From: Wolbachia endosymbiont (group B) of Hofmannophila pseudospretella
Lineage (GTDB): Bacteria; Pseudomonadota; Alphaproteobacteria; Rickettsiales; Anaplasmataceae
Reading direction: 5' to 3'
Length of the DNA: 64,000 nucleotides
Assembly: GCF_964028515.1 (NCBI RefSeq)
Contig: NZ_OZ034788.1
Span: forward strand, 1,302,001 to 1,366,000
A program made the position numbers and the translations under genes. This document shows positions 52,795 to 62,688 of this stretch, piece by piece (positions within the stretch are counted from its first letter, which is position 1; every line of letters starts with the position of its first letter). The notes under the pieces were generated by a model. That model was not told the origin of the DNA. It searched no databases and saw only the letters and a program-made list of their open reading frames with translations.

Positions 52795-54624
52795 ATGAGT
52801 GAATTTAAATCGATCCGCAATATTGCAATAATTGCACACGTTGACCACGGAAAAACTACTTTACTTGATAACATGTTAAAACAAAGTGGCACGTTTCGTG
52901 AGAATCAAGAAGTTCAAGAACGAGTGATGGATAGTGGTGATCAAGAACGTGAACGTGGGATTACAATACTTGCAAAATGTACGTCAATAATGTGGGGTGA
53001 TGAGAAAATCAATATCATTGATACACCAGGACATGCGGATTTTGGTGGAGAAGTGGAAAGGGTGCTCTGCATGGCAGATGGTGTATTACTACTGGTTGAT
53101 GCTGCAGAAGGTCCAATGCCACAGACTAAGTTTGTGTTGTCAAAAGCACTAAAGGCAAATTTAAAACCGATTGTGATAATCAATAAGGTTGATCGACCAG
53201 ACAGCAGAATTGATGAAGTACTAAATGAAATATATGAGTTATTTTTTAACCTTGATGCAACCAACGAGCAACTAGATTTTCCAGTACTCTATGCTTCAGG
53301 TAGAAATGGTTGGTGTGCTAAGGAGCTATCTGATGAGAGAAAAGATTTAAGCCCATTATTTTCAACGGTGATAGATTACATAAAACCTTCCGTTTATGAT
53401 CAAAATGCACCTTTTGCTATGCTAGTTACTTTACTTGAATCTGATAAATTTCTTGGCAGAATATTGACAGGAAAGATTTACCAAGGAATCGCGCAAGTTA
53501 ACTCAGATCTTAAGGTAATTGATCTTGATGGTCAAGTGGTTGAGCGAGGGAGATTAACTAAGTTACTCTCATTTTCTGGTTTAAAACGTATTCCGGTAGA
53601 GCAAACTGTAGCAGGTGACATAATTGCCATTGCAGGACTTGAGAAAGCTTCAGTTTCAGACACTATAGCAGCACCAGAAGTTACAACTGCGATCAGCTCA
53701 ACTCCAGTTGACCCGCCAACGATGGCGATTACTATAAGCGTTAATGACTCACCTTTTGCTGGGCAAGAGGGAACAAAACTTACCTCAACTGTTATAAAAG
53801 ATCGTTTATATGCAGAAGCAGAAACAAACGTTGCAATTACTGTAACTTTGGCTCCAAGTGGTGAAGCATTTGAAGTAGGTGGACGTGGTGAGTTGCAGCT
53901 TGGGGTACTGATTGAAAATATGAGAAGGGAAGGTTTTGAACTTTCAGTTTCACGGCCTCGAGTGCTGTTTAAAGAAGAGGATGGCAAAAAACTTGAACCT
54001 ATAGAAGAAGTAGTAATTGATGTGGATGATGAATATAGTGGGATTATCATGGAGAAACTTAGCTTTCGAAAAGGTGAAGTAACTGACATGAGACCTTCTG
54101 GTAGTGGCAGAACTAGGTTGACATTTTTAGTGCCATCAAGGGGATTAATTGGCTATCAAGGAGAATTTTTAACTGATTCTCGCGGCACTGGTATAATCAA
54201 CCGTTTATTTCACAGTTATGCTCCACATAAAGGTTCAATTTCCGGAAGGCGTAATGGGGTTTTAATTTCAACAGACAAAGGCGAAGCAGTAGCGTATGCA
54301 ATTTTCAATCTGCAAGATAGGGGAATTATGTTTGTTAAGCCACAAGATAAGGTATATTGTGGTATGATTGTCGGTCAGCATAGTCGTGACAATGATTTAG
54401 AAATAAATGTACTTAAAGGTAAGCAATTAACAAACGTAAGAGCTTCAGGTAGCGATGAAGCTATAAAGCTTACTCCACCAAAAATAATGACACTGGAGGA
54501 TATGATAGCATATATAGACGATGATGAATTGGTAGAAGTAACTCCAAAATCTATACGTTTGCGTAAGAAGTTCCTCGATCCAAATGAACGTAAACGTGCA
54601 GGAAGGGCGAAGAATAAGGAGTAA
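52795..54624 (+). CDS. typA: TypA/BipA translational GTPase
   Basis: A 609-residue ribosome-binding GTPase of the EF-G family, used in stress and low-temperature ribosome assembly. G motifs: AHVDHGKTTLLD, the switch I block ERERGITILAK, DTPGHADFGGEV and NKVDRPDSR. The C-terminal half has VGGRGELQLGVLIENMRREG and RGTGIINRLFHSYAPHKG, the TypA-specific part. The start follows a short AT-rich leader. Confidence 0.96.
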   Translation: MSEFKSIRNIAIIAHVDHGKTTLLDNMLKQSGTFRENQEVQERVMDSGDQERERGITILAKCTSIMWGDEKINIIDTPGHADFGGEVERVLCMADGVLLLVDAAEGPMPQTKFVLSKALKANLKPIVIINKVDRPDSRIDEVLNEIYELFFNLDATNEQLDFPVLYASGRNGWCAKELSDERKDLSPLFSTVIDYIKPSVYDQNAPFAMLVTLLESDKFLGRILTGKIYQGIAQVNSDLKVIDLDGQVVERGRLTKLLSFSGLKRIPVEQTVAGDIIAIAGLEKASVSDTIAAPEVTTAISSTPVDPPTMAITISVNDSPFAGQEGTKLTSTVIKDRLYAEAETNVAITVTLAPSGEAFEVGGRGELQLGVLIENMRREGFELSVSRPRVLFKEEDGKKLEPIEEVVIDVDDEYSGIIMEKLSFRKGEVTDMRPSGSGRTRLTFLVPSRGLIGYQGEFLTDSRGTGIINRLFHSYAPHKGSISGRRNGVLISTDKGEAVAYAIFNLQDRGIMFVKPQDKVYCGMIVGQHSRDNDLEINVLKGKQLTNVRASGSDEAIKLTPPKIMTLEDMIAYIDDDELVEVTPKSIRLRKKFLDPNERKRAGRAKNKE

Positions 54625-54655
54625 TCAAAAAGTATCCATTCAGCAGAGTGGCAAA

Positions 54656-54770
54656 AAAGCCCAGTGTCAGCTACTTAAGTGACAGCAGCAGGTACTGGGA
54701 TGACAATAGAAGGCTATTGTCTGTAGAAAGATGTCATTCCAGCGTGTGACGCTGGAATCTAGCTTTTTAT
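54656..54770. repeat. Palindromic repeats between typA and the CCA-enzyme gene
   Basis: A CCAGTGTCAGCTACTTAAG segment and GGTACTGGGATGACAATAGA belong to the class at 50173-50303. A second unit, GTCATTCCAGCGTGTGACGC and TGGAATCTAG, follows. The remaining bases up to 54921 show no gene. Confidence 0.65.
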
Positions 54771-54921
54771 CAGAAACGTTGTATTACTTTTATACTTATA
54801 AGTTTCTAGACAGTGGATTTGTTGTAGACTTACTCTATCACTTTACCCCCTTATTTTACCACTCTTCTGACTATATATTTTTATATGAGGCTTTTTGCAA
54901 AAATTTTGCATTTTGTGTAAC

Positions 54922-56157
54922 ATGATGTATATGAAAATTGATCATGAAGTTAGTATAATTATTGAATCAATAGAGAAATTTGGTGGCGAGGCAAGGCTTG
55001 TTGGTGGATGTGTTAGAGATTCAATTTTGCAGCGTGAAATTCACGACATTGATCTTGCTACTAATCTGCTGCCTAATCAAGCAATTAAAGCGCTCAAGCT
55101 TTGCAATATAAAGACTATTCCAACTGGTCTGAAACATGGAACTATCACTGCAATTTTAGACAAAAGATCCTTTGAGATTACAACGCTAAGGCATGATGTA
55201 AAGTGTGACGGTAGACATGCGAAGGTAGAATTTACTGATGATTGGCAAGCTGATGCTTCAAGGCGCGACTTTACGTTTAATGCTCTTTATGCAGACAAGC
55301 ATGGCCATATATACGACTACTTTGGTGGAATTGAAGATTTAAAAGCACGAAAGTTAAGCTTTATAGGTAACGCTGAAGATAGGATTAAGGAAGACTATCT
55401 ACGTATTTTAAGAGCGTTTCGTTTTCACGCTAAAATATGCATAGGAGATTTAAGTGATGAAATATTGGATGTGTGCAAAAAGCATTCGCACATGATTCAA
55501 AACCTCTCTGGAGAGAGAATAAGAGAAGAAATATTTAAATTGCTGGAGTGTGATAATCCTGCTCCAACACTTAAGAGCATGCAAAAATCTGATGTTTTAC
55601 AAAAAATTATTCCAAAAGAAGTAAAATGCGAAATTTTATCTTCACCACTTCTTATCAACACTAAACCTCCTACAAAACCCTCAGCGTATGGCCATACGCC
55701 TTTCCTAGATCCCACAATCGATGCACTAACAAAATTAGCGTTGCTTATTAGGACTGCCGAAGATAGAGCGAGTCTTGGAGAAGAAGTGAGCAAGTTTTTA
55801 CGTCTTTCAAATAAGCAAAAGAAAAAACTATTATTTTTATTATCAAACAATATCAAAGCAGAGCTTTCAGAAAAAGAGCAAAAGAAATACATATCTTTAT
55901 TTGGTAAGGAATTATATTGTGACTTAATGAAGATTTGTGGTATTGAGTCTGGAATAAATGTTGATGAGTATATTTCATTTGCTAAGATGTTTAACATTCC
56001 AAAATTTCCTTTATCTGGTGATGATTTAATAACTATAGGTCATCAACCAGGAAAAAATTTAGGTAGAAACTTAGAATTGCTACGACAACACTGGGAAGGC
56101 AGCTCCTACACTTTAACAAAGGAGGAGCTGATACTTTATGCTAAGAGCTTTATTTAA
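54922..56157 (+). CDS. CCA-adding/poly(A) polymerase-family nucleotidyltransferase
   Basis: About 411 residues. The class II nucleotidyltransferase head has LVGGCVRDSIL and the metal-binding pair in EIHDIDLATN. GLKHGTITAI, then DWQADASRRDFTFNALY, and EDYLRILRAFRFHAKI are the following family blocks. It probably adds or repairs the CCA end of tRNAs. The frame is open from a TTG at 54895, but three ATGs at 54922, 54925 and 54931 fit better; the exact one is uncertain. Its end overlaps the convergent gene by eight bases. Confidence 0.88.
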   Translation: MMYMKIDHEVSIIIESIEKFGGEARLVGGCVRDSILQREIHDIDLATNLLPNQAIKALKLCNIKTIPTGLKHGTITAILDKRSFEITTLRHDVKCDGRHAKVEFTDDWQADASRRDFTFNALYADKHGHIYDYFGGIEDLKARKLSFIGNAEDRIKEDYLRILRAFRFHAKICIGDLSDEILDVCKKHSHMIQNLSGERIREEIFKLLECDNPAPTLKSMQKSDVLQKIIPKEVKCEILSSPLLINTKPPTKPSAYGHTPFLDPTIDALTKLALLIRTAEDRASLGEEVSKFLRLSNKQKKKLLFLLSNNIKAELSEKEQKKYISLFGKELYCDLMKICGIESGINVDEYISFAKMFNIPKFPLSGDDLITIGHQPGKNLGRNLELLRQHWEGSSYTLTKEELILYAKSFI

Positions 56158-56635
56158 ATCTTCCTTTACTTACATTTGTCGTATTGCTGTGACTCATGGA
56201 AGAGTTAGGTGTGTATTCTTTTTTAGCTTTATCTGTTAATTCATATTCATTGTTTTCTTTTGAAGTTTGAACGCACATTCCCTGATCTGGAGATAAAAAT
56301 TTATCTCTTATACTTGATGCCAGTTGTTGAATCTTATCTGAAAAACATTTCATTTCAGCTTCCGTTAACTTCTGCACAACAAATTTTTTGACTGAGTCAT
56401 TATTGCTAACATTTTTCTGAGCCAAAAATTCTGTGAAAGAATTTATTATCGCTTTACTATCTTCTTCATTTAAATACAACTTTTCTGCACACCTCTCAAC
56501 AAAAATTACCTGTTTGAGATCATGTTTTTTAACAAAATCTTTAGCAAGTTCTTCAACAACTTTGTTAAACTTAGTTTCTATGATCGCTTTTCCAGATTTA
56601 ACCAAATTCTCTTTCAACAGTGCAAGTAATACCAA
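56150..56635 (-). CDS. 3' fragment of the split coiled-coil gene
   Basis: Open frame of about 160 codons, of which the first two come from the insertion sequence. It is mainly helical (ETKFNKVVEELAKDFVKKHD) with a hydrophilic tail ending in SNTTNVSKGRFK. No start signal of its own is evident, so expression is doubtful. Confidence 0.5.
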   Translation of the reverse strand: MVLLALLKENLVKSGKAIIETKFNKVVEELAKDFVKKHDLKQVIFVERCAEKLYLNEEDSKAIINSFTEFLAQKNVSNNDSVKKFVVQKLTEAEMKCFSDKIQQLASSIRDKFLSPDQGMCVQTSKENNEYELTDKAKKEYTPNSSMSHSNTTNVSKGRFK

Positions 56636-57729
56636 TTCCCACTATATAAAGAACAGATAGACAATAATGGGAAAGAAGTGATACTAAAGTAGATAAAATA
56701 GAGAGGTATAAATGGCATTAAGGTCAAAACTATTAGACGAAAAAGTTGTAAATTTGGCGAAAGAAATGTTAAAAAAGGTCAGAAATAACGCATATGTTTC
56801 AAAAAAGTTACAAGCGGTGATAGCAGGAAAAGAAAGTAGTATAAGCGCTGTGGCAAGAATATGTAAAATTTCAAGGACTGCTTTGACTGAATGGATAAAG
56901 CATCTAAAATTTGGTAGAGTAGAAAGATTATTTTCCCCGTCTCAGCGGCGAAGAAAAAGCAAATTAAACAAAAATCAACGTGAGCAAATTGAAATATGGG
57001 TAGAAAGAAATCCAAATATTACTATTAAGGAAGTGCAAATAAAAATCTCAGAGGAATTTGGCCTAAACATTAGCAAATCAACAGTGCACCGTGAGATACA
57101 AAGGATGAAGTTTTCTTACATAACACCGAGGCCAATTCACCATAAACAAGATAAAAACAAGCAAGAAGAGTTTAAAAAATACTTCAATAAAATAGTCAAT
57201 TCCCACCCTGAAAAGGAGGTATTTTTTTGATGAATCACGATTTGGAACTCATTCAAAAATCGGACACGGATGGTTTAAAAAAGGGGTCAGAACACAGGTT
57301 AAAATGAAAATTGGTAGACAAAATTTCTATATCTACAGTGCGGTAAATCCAAGAAGTGGTAAGAAAATTAGCCTACTTGCTCCATATGTAAACACTGATT
57401 GTATGAATATATTTCTGGAGCAGATGTCGAAAGATTTAGGCACGAAAGAAGCCTTTCTTGTAATGGATTGTGCAAGTTGGCATAGATCAAAAAGTTTGAA
57501 AATTCAGGAAAACATTACCATCATATACTTGCCTCCTTATTCACCGGAACTGAATCCTGTTGAAAGGTTGTGGCAATATATCAAATACAATACTTTACGC
57601 AATAGTATCTACGATACCATAGGTTTACTTGAAGATGTTTTGTGTAATTTTATTGTCAATATTTCCAGTACTACTATTAAACGAGTTTGTAATGTTTCTT
57701 ATTTGTTCGGTCAGTAATGGATTTTGGTA
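56630..57729 (+). mobile_element. IS630-type insertion sequence, copy G
   Basis: Complete 1100-base copy with TAA at 56627-56629 and 57730-57732. Its host gene is restored in frame only with this 3-base duplication. Confidence 0.93.
56712..57717 (+). CDS. IS630-family transposase, two frames (copy G)
   Basis: First frame 56712-57230, second frame ending at 57717, with the same T-run slip site before the first catalytic Asp. No difference from the other three copies was seen. Confidence 0.88.
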
Positions 57730-59730
57730 TAACTTATTGCTTTCAAATTTACCATCACTTTGATTTGATAGAGATTTTATAGTTTCACCAAGCACGTTAT
57801 GGCAAAAGTGTTTTCCTTCAAATTCAGGAAAACCTTTTTTCAACTCTTCATTTTTCTTAGATAAAAAGTTCTTGAAACCGTTATCCCTACGAAGCTTATT
57901 GGTAAGGTTCTGCAATTTTGACGAGGTTGATTTACTAGAGCTTATAGTTGATTTTGCAGTAGATGCTATACTCACTGTATCTAGCGCTTTTGCTTGTTCT
58001 TTTGTATCTTCTGTCAACTTTCCATTTTGTTGTTCACTTCCAGCTACTGAATTTTCAATTTGTTGTATTTTCAACTTATAATCTTCTCTAAGTGTTTCTG
58101 AATGTGCTTTAACAGATGACAGTGTAATATTCTGCGAAGATTCTAATTTTTTCCTTAAACTATTTATTTCAGCTAACAGACCTTTTTTTTCTTCCTGTAA
58201 CTTTGTAATATTAGCTTTCGCTTGATCTTCTTCTTGCTTACGTTTCTCTTGTAACTGCTCAATCTGCTTCTCTTGCTCTGCAAGTTTTTTTTCTAACATT
58301 TCTATCAGATTCGAATGAGTTTGCTTTAAGCTATCATCTATTCCAGATGATTCCCACTCTTTACCTTTTTCTAATGTCTGTACTTGTTCTTGTAGACTAG
58401 CAATCTTACTTTCTAATTCTTTTTTCTCTGTTTCAGTAGCACTTAGTTTATTACTTGAATCACTTTTATCTTTCTCTGATTGTTGTTTAAGATTCTCTAC
58501 TTCAGCATTTTTTTCCTCAGCGTGTGCTTGTAATTTGGTAATTTCATCTTCTAATTCTTTTTTCTCTGTTTCAGCAGCATTTAGTTTGCTAATTGAATCT
58601 TTTAATTCATCTTTTTCTTTCTCTAATTGTTGTTTAAGATTTTCTACTTCAGCATCTTTTCCCTTAGCTTTTTCTTTCAATTCGTTAACTTCATCTTCTA
58701 ATTCTTTTTTCTTTATTTCAGCAGCATGTAGTTTACTACTTAAATCTTGTAATTGATTTGTTAGACCAGTATTTTTTTGCACTAATTGTTGCTGAGAACT
58801 TTCCAATTTTTTTTCTAAATTTAGTATTTTTTCCTCAGCTTGTGTGAATTCTGCTTGCTTCTCCTTAAGTTGATTTTTTAATTCCTTTATTTGAGTATCA
58901 GACTTGTCTTTTAACTGACTAACTTTACTTTCTAAATCTGTGTTTTGCGCTCGTAGAATTTCATTATCTTTCTTCACAGTTTCATTTATATCTTTATTTT
59001 TATCAGTAAGTGAAGTAATTAAAGCGCCTTGTTTTTCTATTTTTTCCTCTTGATCAAGTATGATTTGCTGTTGTGCGTTATTTTTATCCTCCATTTCCTT
59101 TTTCTCTTGTTCTAACACTTCATTTAATTGCGTTAAACTACGTATTTTCCCATCTTTTTTTTCTATCTCTACTGTGAGCATTTCTATTTTATTTACAAAT
59201 TCTTTACTGCGCTCAATTAATTCTTTCTGCGAATCTAATATCTCCTTAGACTTCTCCTTGAACTGTGCTAAAAATTCTTCTCCTCGTTTTTGTGTAATTG
59301 CTTCTAATTCTTTATAACTCTTTTTAATTTCTTCAAGTTTAGACTTTAACTCTTCATTTTCTAATTCTAAGTCTTCAATCTGCTGTGCTTGTGCTGCAAA
59401 AAATTTAGCAAATATTTCTTTTTCCTCTCCTAATGATTTCACTTGTTCTGTAAGTTCGTTCATTTCTTTCAATTTTTCTTGTAATTTCTCATTTTCATCC
59501 TTCAATTCCTTTTCTCTGTCAGAGTTGAAAAGATTATCAGTCTGCACTCCATTAACCACAATAACTTGATTGTGGTGTAGGATATTCTCTGCCCATTTAT
59601 TCCATCTCCCTGGCAACATTCGTCCGATTGTTTTTAGATATAGCCAAGCAAACACAGTGGATAAGCTGTATTTTTTTTCCTTTTGTTTAATACTAGATTC
59701 GTAATTAACCTTATTGTTAGCATTTAGCAT
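57625..59730 (-). CDS. Long coiled-coil protein, 5' fragment
   Basis: An open frame of 701 residues, the last ~35 read from the insertion sequence. Residues about 20-50 are moderately hydrophobic (YSLSTVFAWLYLKTIGRMLP) and could associate with a membrane. Residues about 70-560 are almost continuous coiled coil, with internal repeats such as KLNAAETEKKELEDEITKLQ and KLSATETEKKELESKIASLQ. The tail (about 580-665) is Ser/Thr-rich, then globular. Similar long coiled coils occur in structural or secreted host-interaction proteins, but function here is unknown. Confidence 0.65.
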   Translation of the reverse strand: MLNANNKVNYESSIKQKEKKYSLSTVFAWLYLKTIGRMLPGRWNKWAENILHHNQVIVVNGVQTDNLFNSDREKELKDENEKLQEKLKEMNELTEQVKSLGEEKEIFAKFFAAQAQQIEDLELENEELKSKLEEIKKSYKELEAITQKRGEEFLAQFKEKSKEILDSQKELIERSKEFVNKIEMLTVEIEKKDGKIRSLTQLNEVLEQEKKEMEDKNNAQQQIILDQEEKIEKQGALITSLTDKNKDINETVKKDNEILRAQNTDLESKVSQLKDKSDTQIKELKNQLKEKQAEFTQAEEKILNLEKKLESSQQQLVQKNTGLTNQLQDLSSKLHAAEIKKKELEDEVNELKEKAKGKDAEVENLKQQLEKEKDELKDSISKLNAAETEKKELEDEITKLQAHAEEKNAEVENLKQQSEKDKSDSSNKLSATETEKKELESKIASLQEQVQTLEKGKEWESSGIDDSLKQTHSNLIEMLEKKLAEQEKQIEQLQEKRKQEEDQAKANITKLQEEKKGLLAEINSLRKKLESSQNITLSSVKAHSETLREDYKLKIQQIENSVAGSEQQNGKLTEDTKEQAKALDTVSIASTAKSTISSSKSTSSKLQNLTNKLRRDNGFKNFLSKKNEELKKGFPEFEGKHFCHNVLGETIKSLSNQSDGKFESNKLYQNPLLTEQIRNITNSFNSSTGNIDNKITQNIFK

Positions 59731-59831
59731 AAAATTACCTAATTTTTAAAGTACTGAAGTTATATATATTAATATAATTATTAAATAAATAATAATATAA
59801 ATGTTAAATTGTGTGAAAATTTTTATAGATT

Positions 59832-60365
59832 TTAAGTAGAAATACACATATTTGTAAGCACAGAATTTGCTTTTTCTATTGCTCTTGCTAACATTTCTTG
59901 TTCATTGTAATGATTCTTCACATTGATTACCTGAGCTGACAAATTTGCAGGGAAAGTGACCAAACTAACTTCCCATAGCTCCACTTGTTTTAACACTCGA
60001 ACTCCGCTTTCATGATCAACATCATACTCTATTGGTATATAGCCAATCGAAAGCCCGTTAATAATTCCAGTTTTGAGCATTAAATATGCTTCCTCTGCTT
60101 TTTGAATACCCAAAAGCAAATGTGCAGTTATATATAGGCCAATATCATTTTGGCAAATATCTGTAATATTACCTATAGGCTCACTTGGATTGTGCTGCCA
60201 AAGAAGTTTTATCTGACTTTTATTTAAGTTATTCTTAAATGCTCCAGGCAATATCAGATCATTTTGCTTATCAACTATATTAAAAACGCTCGCATAGCCA
60301 GAAAATACTCCGTTTTCTTCTATGCTTTTTATTGATAATGGTGAATAGAGAAATTTCTTATTCAT
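59832..60365 (-). CDS. HK97-family prohead protease
   Basis: A 177-residue protein of the phage capsid-maturation protease family (U35). Seen: GVFSGYASVFNIVDKQNDLILPGAF, the catalytic His in LLWQHNPSEPIG, and the catalytic Ser region GIINGLSIGYIPI, followed by LWEVSLVTFPAN. No capsid, portal or terminase gene adjoins it, so it is an orphan: a remnant of a prophage or of a gene-transfer-agent-like cluster. AGGAGG precedes the ATG, suggesting it is still expressed. Confidence 0.9.
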   Translation of the reverse strand: MNKKFLYSPLSIKSIEENGVFSGYASVFNIVDKQNDLILPGAFKNNLNKSQIKLLWQHNPSEPIGNITDICQNDIGLYITAHLLLGIQKAEEAYLMLKTGIINGLSIGYIPIEYDVDHESGVRVLKQVELWEVSLVTFPANLSAQVINVKNHYNEQEMLARAIEKANSVLTNMCIST

Positions 60366-60541
60366 AAGTCCTCCTTGTAAATTATGCTATTGGGTTTGCC
60401 AGCGCTCTGAGCCAGCTTAAAATGTTGTATAGATTGTTTTCCTATATCTCAGGATGAGTATAAGACACTGCAATATAATTCTATTGTATGCAGTGCTTTA
60501 AAAATGGGGAAGTACTTTTTTTAGTTATAGAATTTATCGTT

Positions 60542-60938
60542 TTATGTACAGAAGGGTAGGGTTTGCTGCGCGTTAGGTTGCTCAACAGCAGCGTTTTCCA
60601 GATTTGTAGAAACAGCTTCATTTGTAGCTTTTCCTAGAAGGAAGCCAAATCCCAAAGAAACAGCGGCTATAAAACCATTCATTAATGCATGTTTCTCCCT
60701 CGTATTCTTGATAGATTTTAGAATATATCATTGTGCCTAAGAATACTCCAATCATTGATCCAACCAGTTTACTTGTTTCAGCTACTTTCTGTCTTTTCAA
60801 CTCAACTTCTCTTAAACCTTCATTATTGGCTTCATTCAGGTTTAAATTTCTTTCCAACTCTTCTGATGTTTTCTCCTCAGCATCTTGGGATTTTGTTGAT
60901 GAACTTTTCTGTAAATTTTCTAATTCTTGTGTGTCCAT
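60542..60938 (-). pseudogene. Small two-helix membrane protein with a frameshift
   Basis: From ATG 60938 (preceded by GAGGTG) the frame reads a charged N-terminus (MDTQELENLQK) and a first membrane helix (LVGSMIGVFLGTMIYSKI), then goes off frame near 60690 at a GGG run and stops at 60618. Dropping one G restores a second helix (MNGFIAAVSLGFGFLLGK) and a tail ending LPFCT at 60542. The restored protein is 131 residues. It is either a recent pseudogene or a slippage-expressed gene. Family unknown. Confidence 0.65.
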
Positions 60939-60980
60939 CAACACCTCACTATTAAAGCTTAAGTACAAATCATACAGCAC

Positions 60981-61202
60981 TATAATTGTTTAGTCAAGGT
61001 AAATACTAGTATATTAAGTAAATATTTACTATATTAATATGATTGATTAAATTCACAACTAATTGTTTGGGGGAATAAAAAGATTGTGTTTTGTAGGTAA
61101 TTTGCGTAGCGGAAGGTGTTACTCCAGTTTTACAACACCCGGGGTAACGATAAAGAAGGAAGTAGAGAAAGTTATATGTAATAGTTTAAAACTATTACAA
61201 GC
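60981..61202. other. Intergenic region with a perfect palindrome
   Basis: No gene. TGTAATAGTTT (61177-61187) and AAACTATTACA (61189-61199) form a perfect inverted repeat just after the stop of the reverse-strand gene at 61203, and may end its transcript. GGTGTT and AACACC at about 61116-61140 form a second, smaller hairpin. Confidence 0.5.
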
Positions 61203-61562
61203 TTATATGCTCTGTCCTTGAATATTTGTTTGTTCAATAGTAATACTTTCCAAATTTTGTAAAGATTCAAATTCTTCTTGCATATCCAGTATGTTTTCTA
61301 TTACTTGCTGATCTTCATCTCTTTCTTCTAATTGAAATGCTGCTGCCTCTTGAGGTGCTTCTAGCAGTTTTTTTAATATTTCTGTGCGCAGTTTCTCTGT
61401 TATTGATTTCCACTGTAGCATTACTAGCATTTCATTTTGCAGCACTGACATTTTCTGTAATGTTTTCACTTCTTCTGACAGTCCTTTATTTTCTTTTTGC
61501 AATGCTTCTATTTTTCTTTGCTGATACTGATTATCTGAATTTGTCATTGGTAATCCATGCAT
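61203..61562 (-). CDS. Small coiled-coil protein of unknown function
   Basis: 119 residues. Residues about 15-45 form a heptad-patterned coiled coil (KIEALQKENKGLSEEVKTLQ). A second helical part (ILKKLLEAPQEAAAF) and a very acidic tail follow. GGAGTAGG lies before the ATG at 61562, which favours this start over the ATG five codons later. No family recognised. Confidence 0.6.
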   Translation of the reverse strand: MHGLPMTNSDNQYQQRKIEALQKENKGLSEEVKTLQKMSVLQNEMLVMLQWKSITEKLRTEILKKLLEAPQEAAAFQLEERDEDQQVIENILDMQEEFESLQNLESITIEQTNIQGQSI

Positions 61563-61713
61563 AACCTACTCCAAGTTAAAATTTAGATATTATTAATTAA
61601 GTGAGACAGTTTCTTTAGTCAATCAATATATTATAACATTAGGGTTAACAACTAAAAGAATAGAATGAAATATCAGGCAATATTTCCTATAATTAAACTT
61701 TTAAGATGGAAAA

Positions 61714-62685
61714 ATGACAATTCGTGTAGGAATTAATGGTCTTGGTAGAATAGGCAGAAGTGTATTGCGTGCTATTTTTGAAGTAGAAAACTATAGCGAG
61801 CAAATAGAAGTTGTGGCGGTAAATGGGTCGCTCAGTGCTGAGCAGCATGCACATTTGATTAAATATGACTCTGTTCATGGTAAATTCAGTGGTGATATTG
61901 GTTTTAACGAGTCTGAAAATTGGCTATCTATAAATGGCAGGAAATTTTCTTTATATAGAGAACGTGGCCCTGAAAATATTCCTTGGAATGTTGATGTAGT
62001 ACTTGAATGCACTGGTGCATTCAACAAGCGTGCGGAAGCAGCAAAGCATAATGCAGAGAGAGTAATTGTCTCTGCTCCAGTTTCAGATGCTGACGTAACC
62101 ATAATTTACGGCGTAAATAACGATATACTAAAAAAGGAGCATAAGGTGATCTCAGCAGGCTCTTGTACTACAAACTGTCTGGCTCCGATTGTACAAGTTT
62201 TACACTCCAATTTAGGTATAAAAAGCGGTTTTATGACCACTATACATGCCTATACGAATGATCAAAATATTCTTGATGGCAACCATAGAGACTTACGCAG
62301 GGCAAGAGCTTGTGGCCTTTCTATGGTGCCAACTACAACCGGAGCGGCAAAAACAATTGGTTCTGTCATTCCTCAGTTAAAGGGTAAACTAGATGGTACT
62401 GCTATTAGAGTTCCGGTTAGCAACGTTTCTATGGTTGATTTTAAATTTTTAGCTGATAAGAGAGCAACAACTAAGGAAATAAACGAAATATTTAAGAATT
62501 CAGCAAATCATGTGTTTTCCGTATGTAACGAGCCTTTAGTTTCAATAGACTTTGTCCATAACCCTTATAGTGCAATTGTGGATTTAGCTGGTACATATGT
62601 CACAGGTGATATCTGTAGAGTTGCAGCATGGTATGACAATGAATGGGCTTTTTCATTGAGAATGTTAGACATAGCGTTATTGTAA
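61714..62685 (+). CDS. gap: Glyceraldehyde-3-phosphate dehydrogenase
   Basis: A 323-residue enzyme, slightly shorter than usual. NAD-binding start IRVGINGLGRIGRSVLRAI, active-site SAGSCTTNCLAPIV with the catalytic Cys, HAYTNDQNILDG, and WYDNEWAFSLRMLD at the end. In Wolbachia the pathway probably runs in the gluconeogenic direction, which is inference from group knowledge. tatC follows after three bases. Confidence 0.96.
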   Translation: MTIRVGINGLGRIGRSVLRAIFEVENYSEQIEVVAVNGSLSAEQHAHLIKYDSVHGKFSGDIGFNESENWLSINGRKFSLYRERGPENIPWNVDVVLECTGAFNKRAEAAKHNAERVIVSAPVSDADVTIIYGVNNDILKKEHKVISAGSCTTNCLAPIVQVLHSNLGIKSGFMTTIHAYTNDQNILDGNHRDLRRARACGLSMVPTTTGAAKTIGSVIPQLKGKLDGTAIRVPVSNVSMVDFKFLADKRATTKEINEIFKNSANHVFSVCNEPLVSIDFVHNPYSAIVDLAGTYVTGDICRVAAWYDNEWAFSLRMLDIALL

Positions 62686-62688
62686 AGT

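Larger units (their letters stand above)
56150..59730 (-). pseudogene. Long coiled-coil protein gene split by an IS630-type element
   Basis: The reverse-strand pieces 59730-57730 and 56629-56150 join into one frame of 825 codons plus stop when the 1100-base element at 56630-57729 and one TAA copy are removed. The join reads KFESNKLLALLKENLVK. The gene is otherwise intact, so the insertion is probably recent. It is the largest accessory gene in the window and of no recognised family. Confidence 0.87.
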
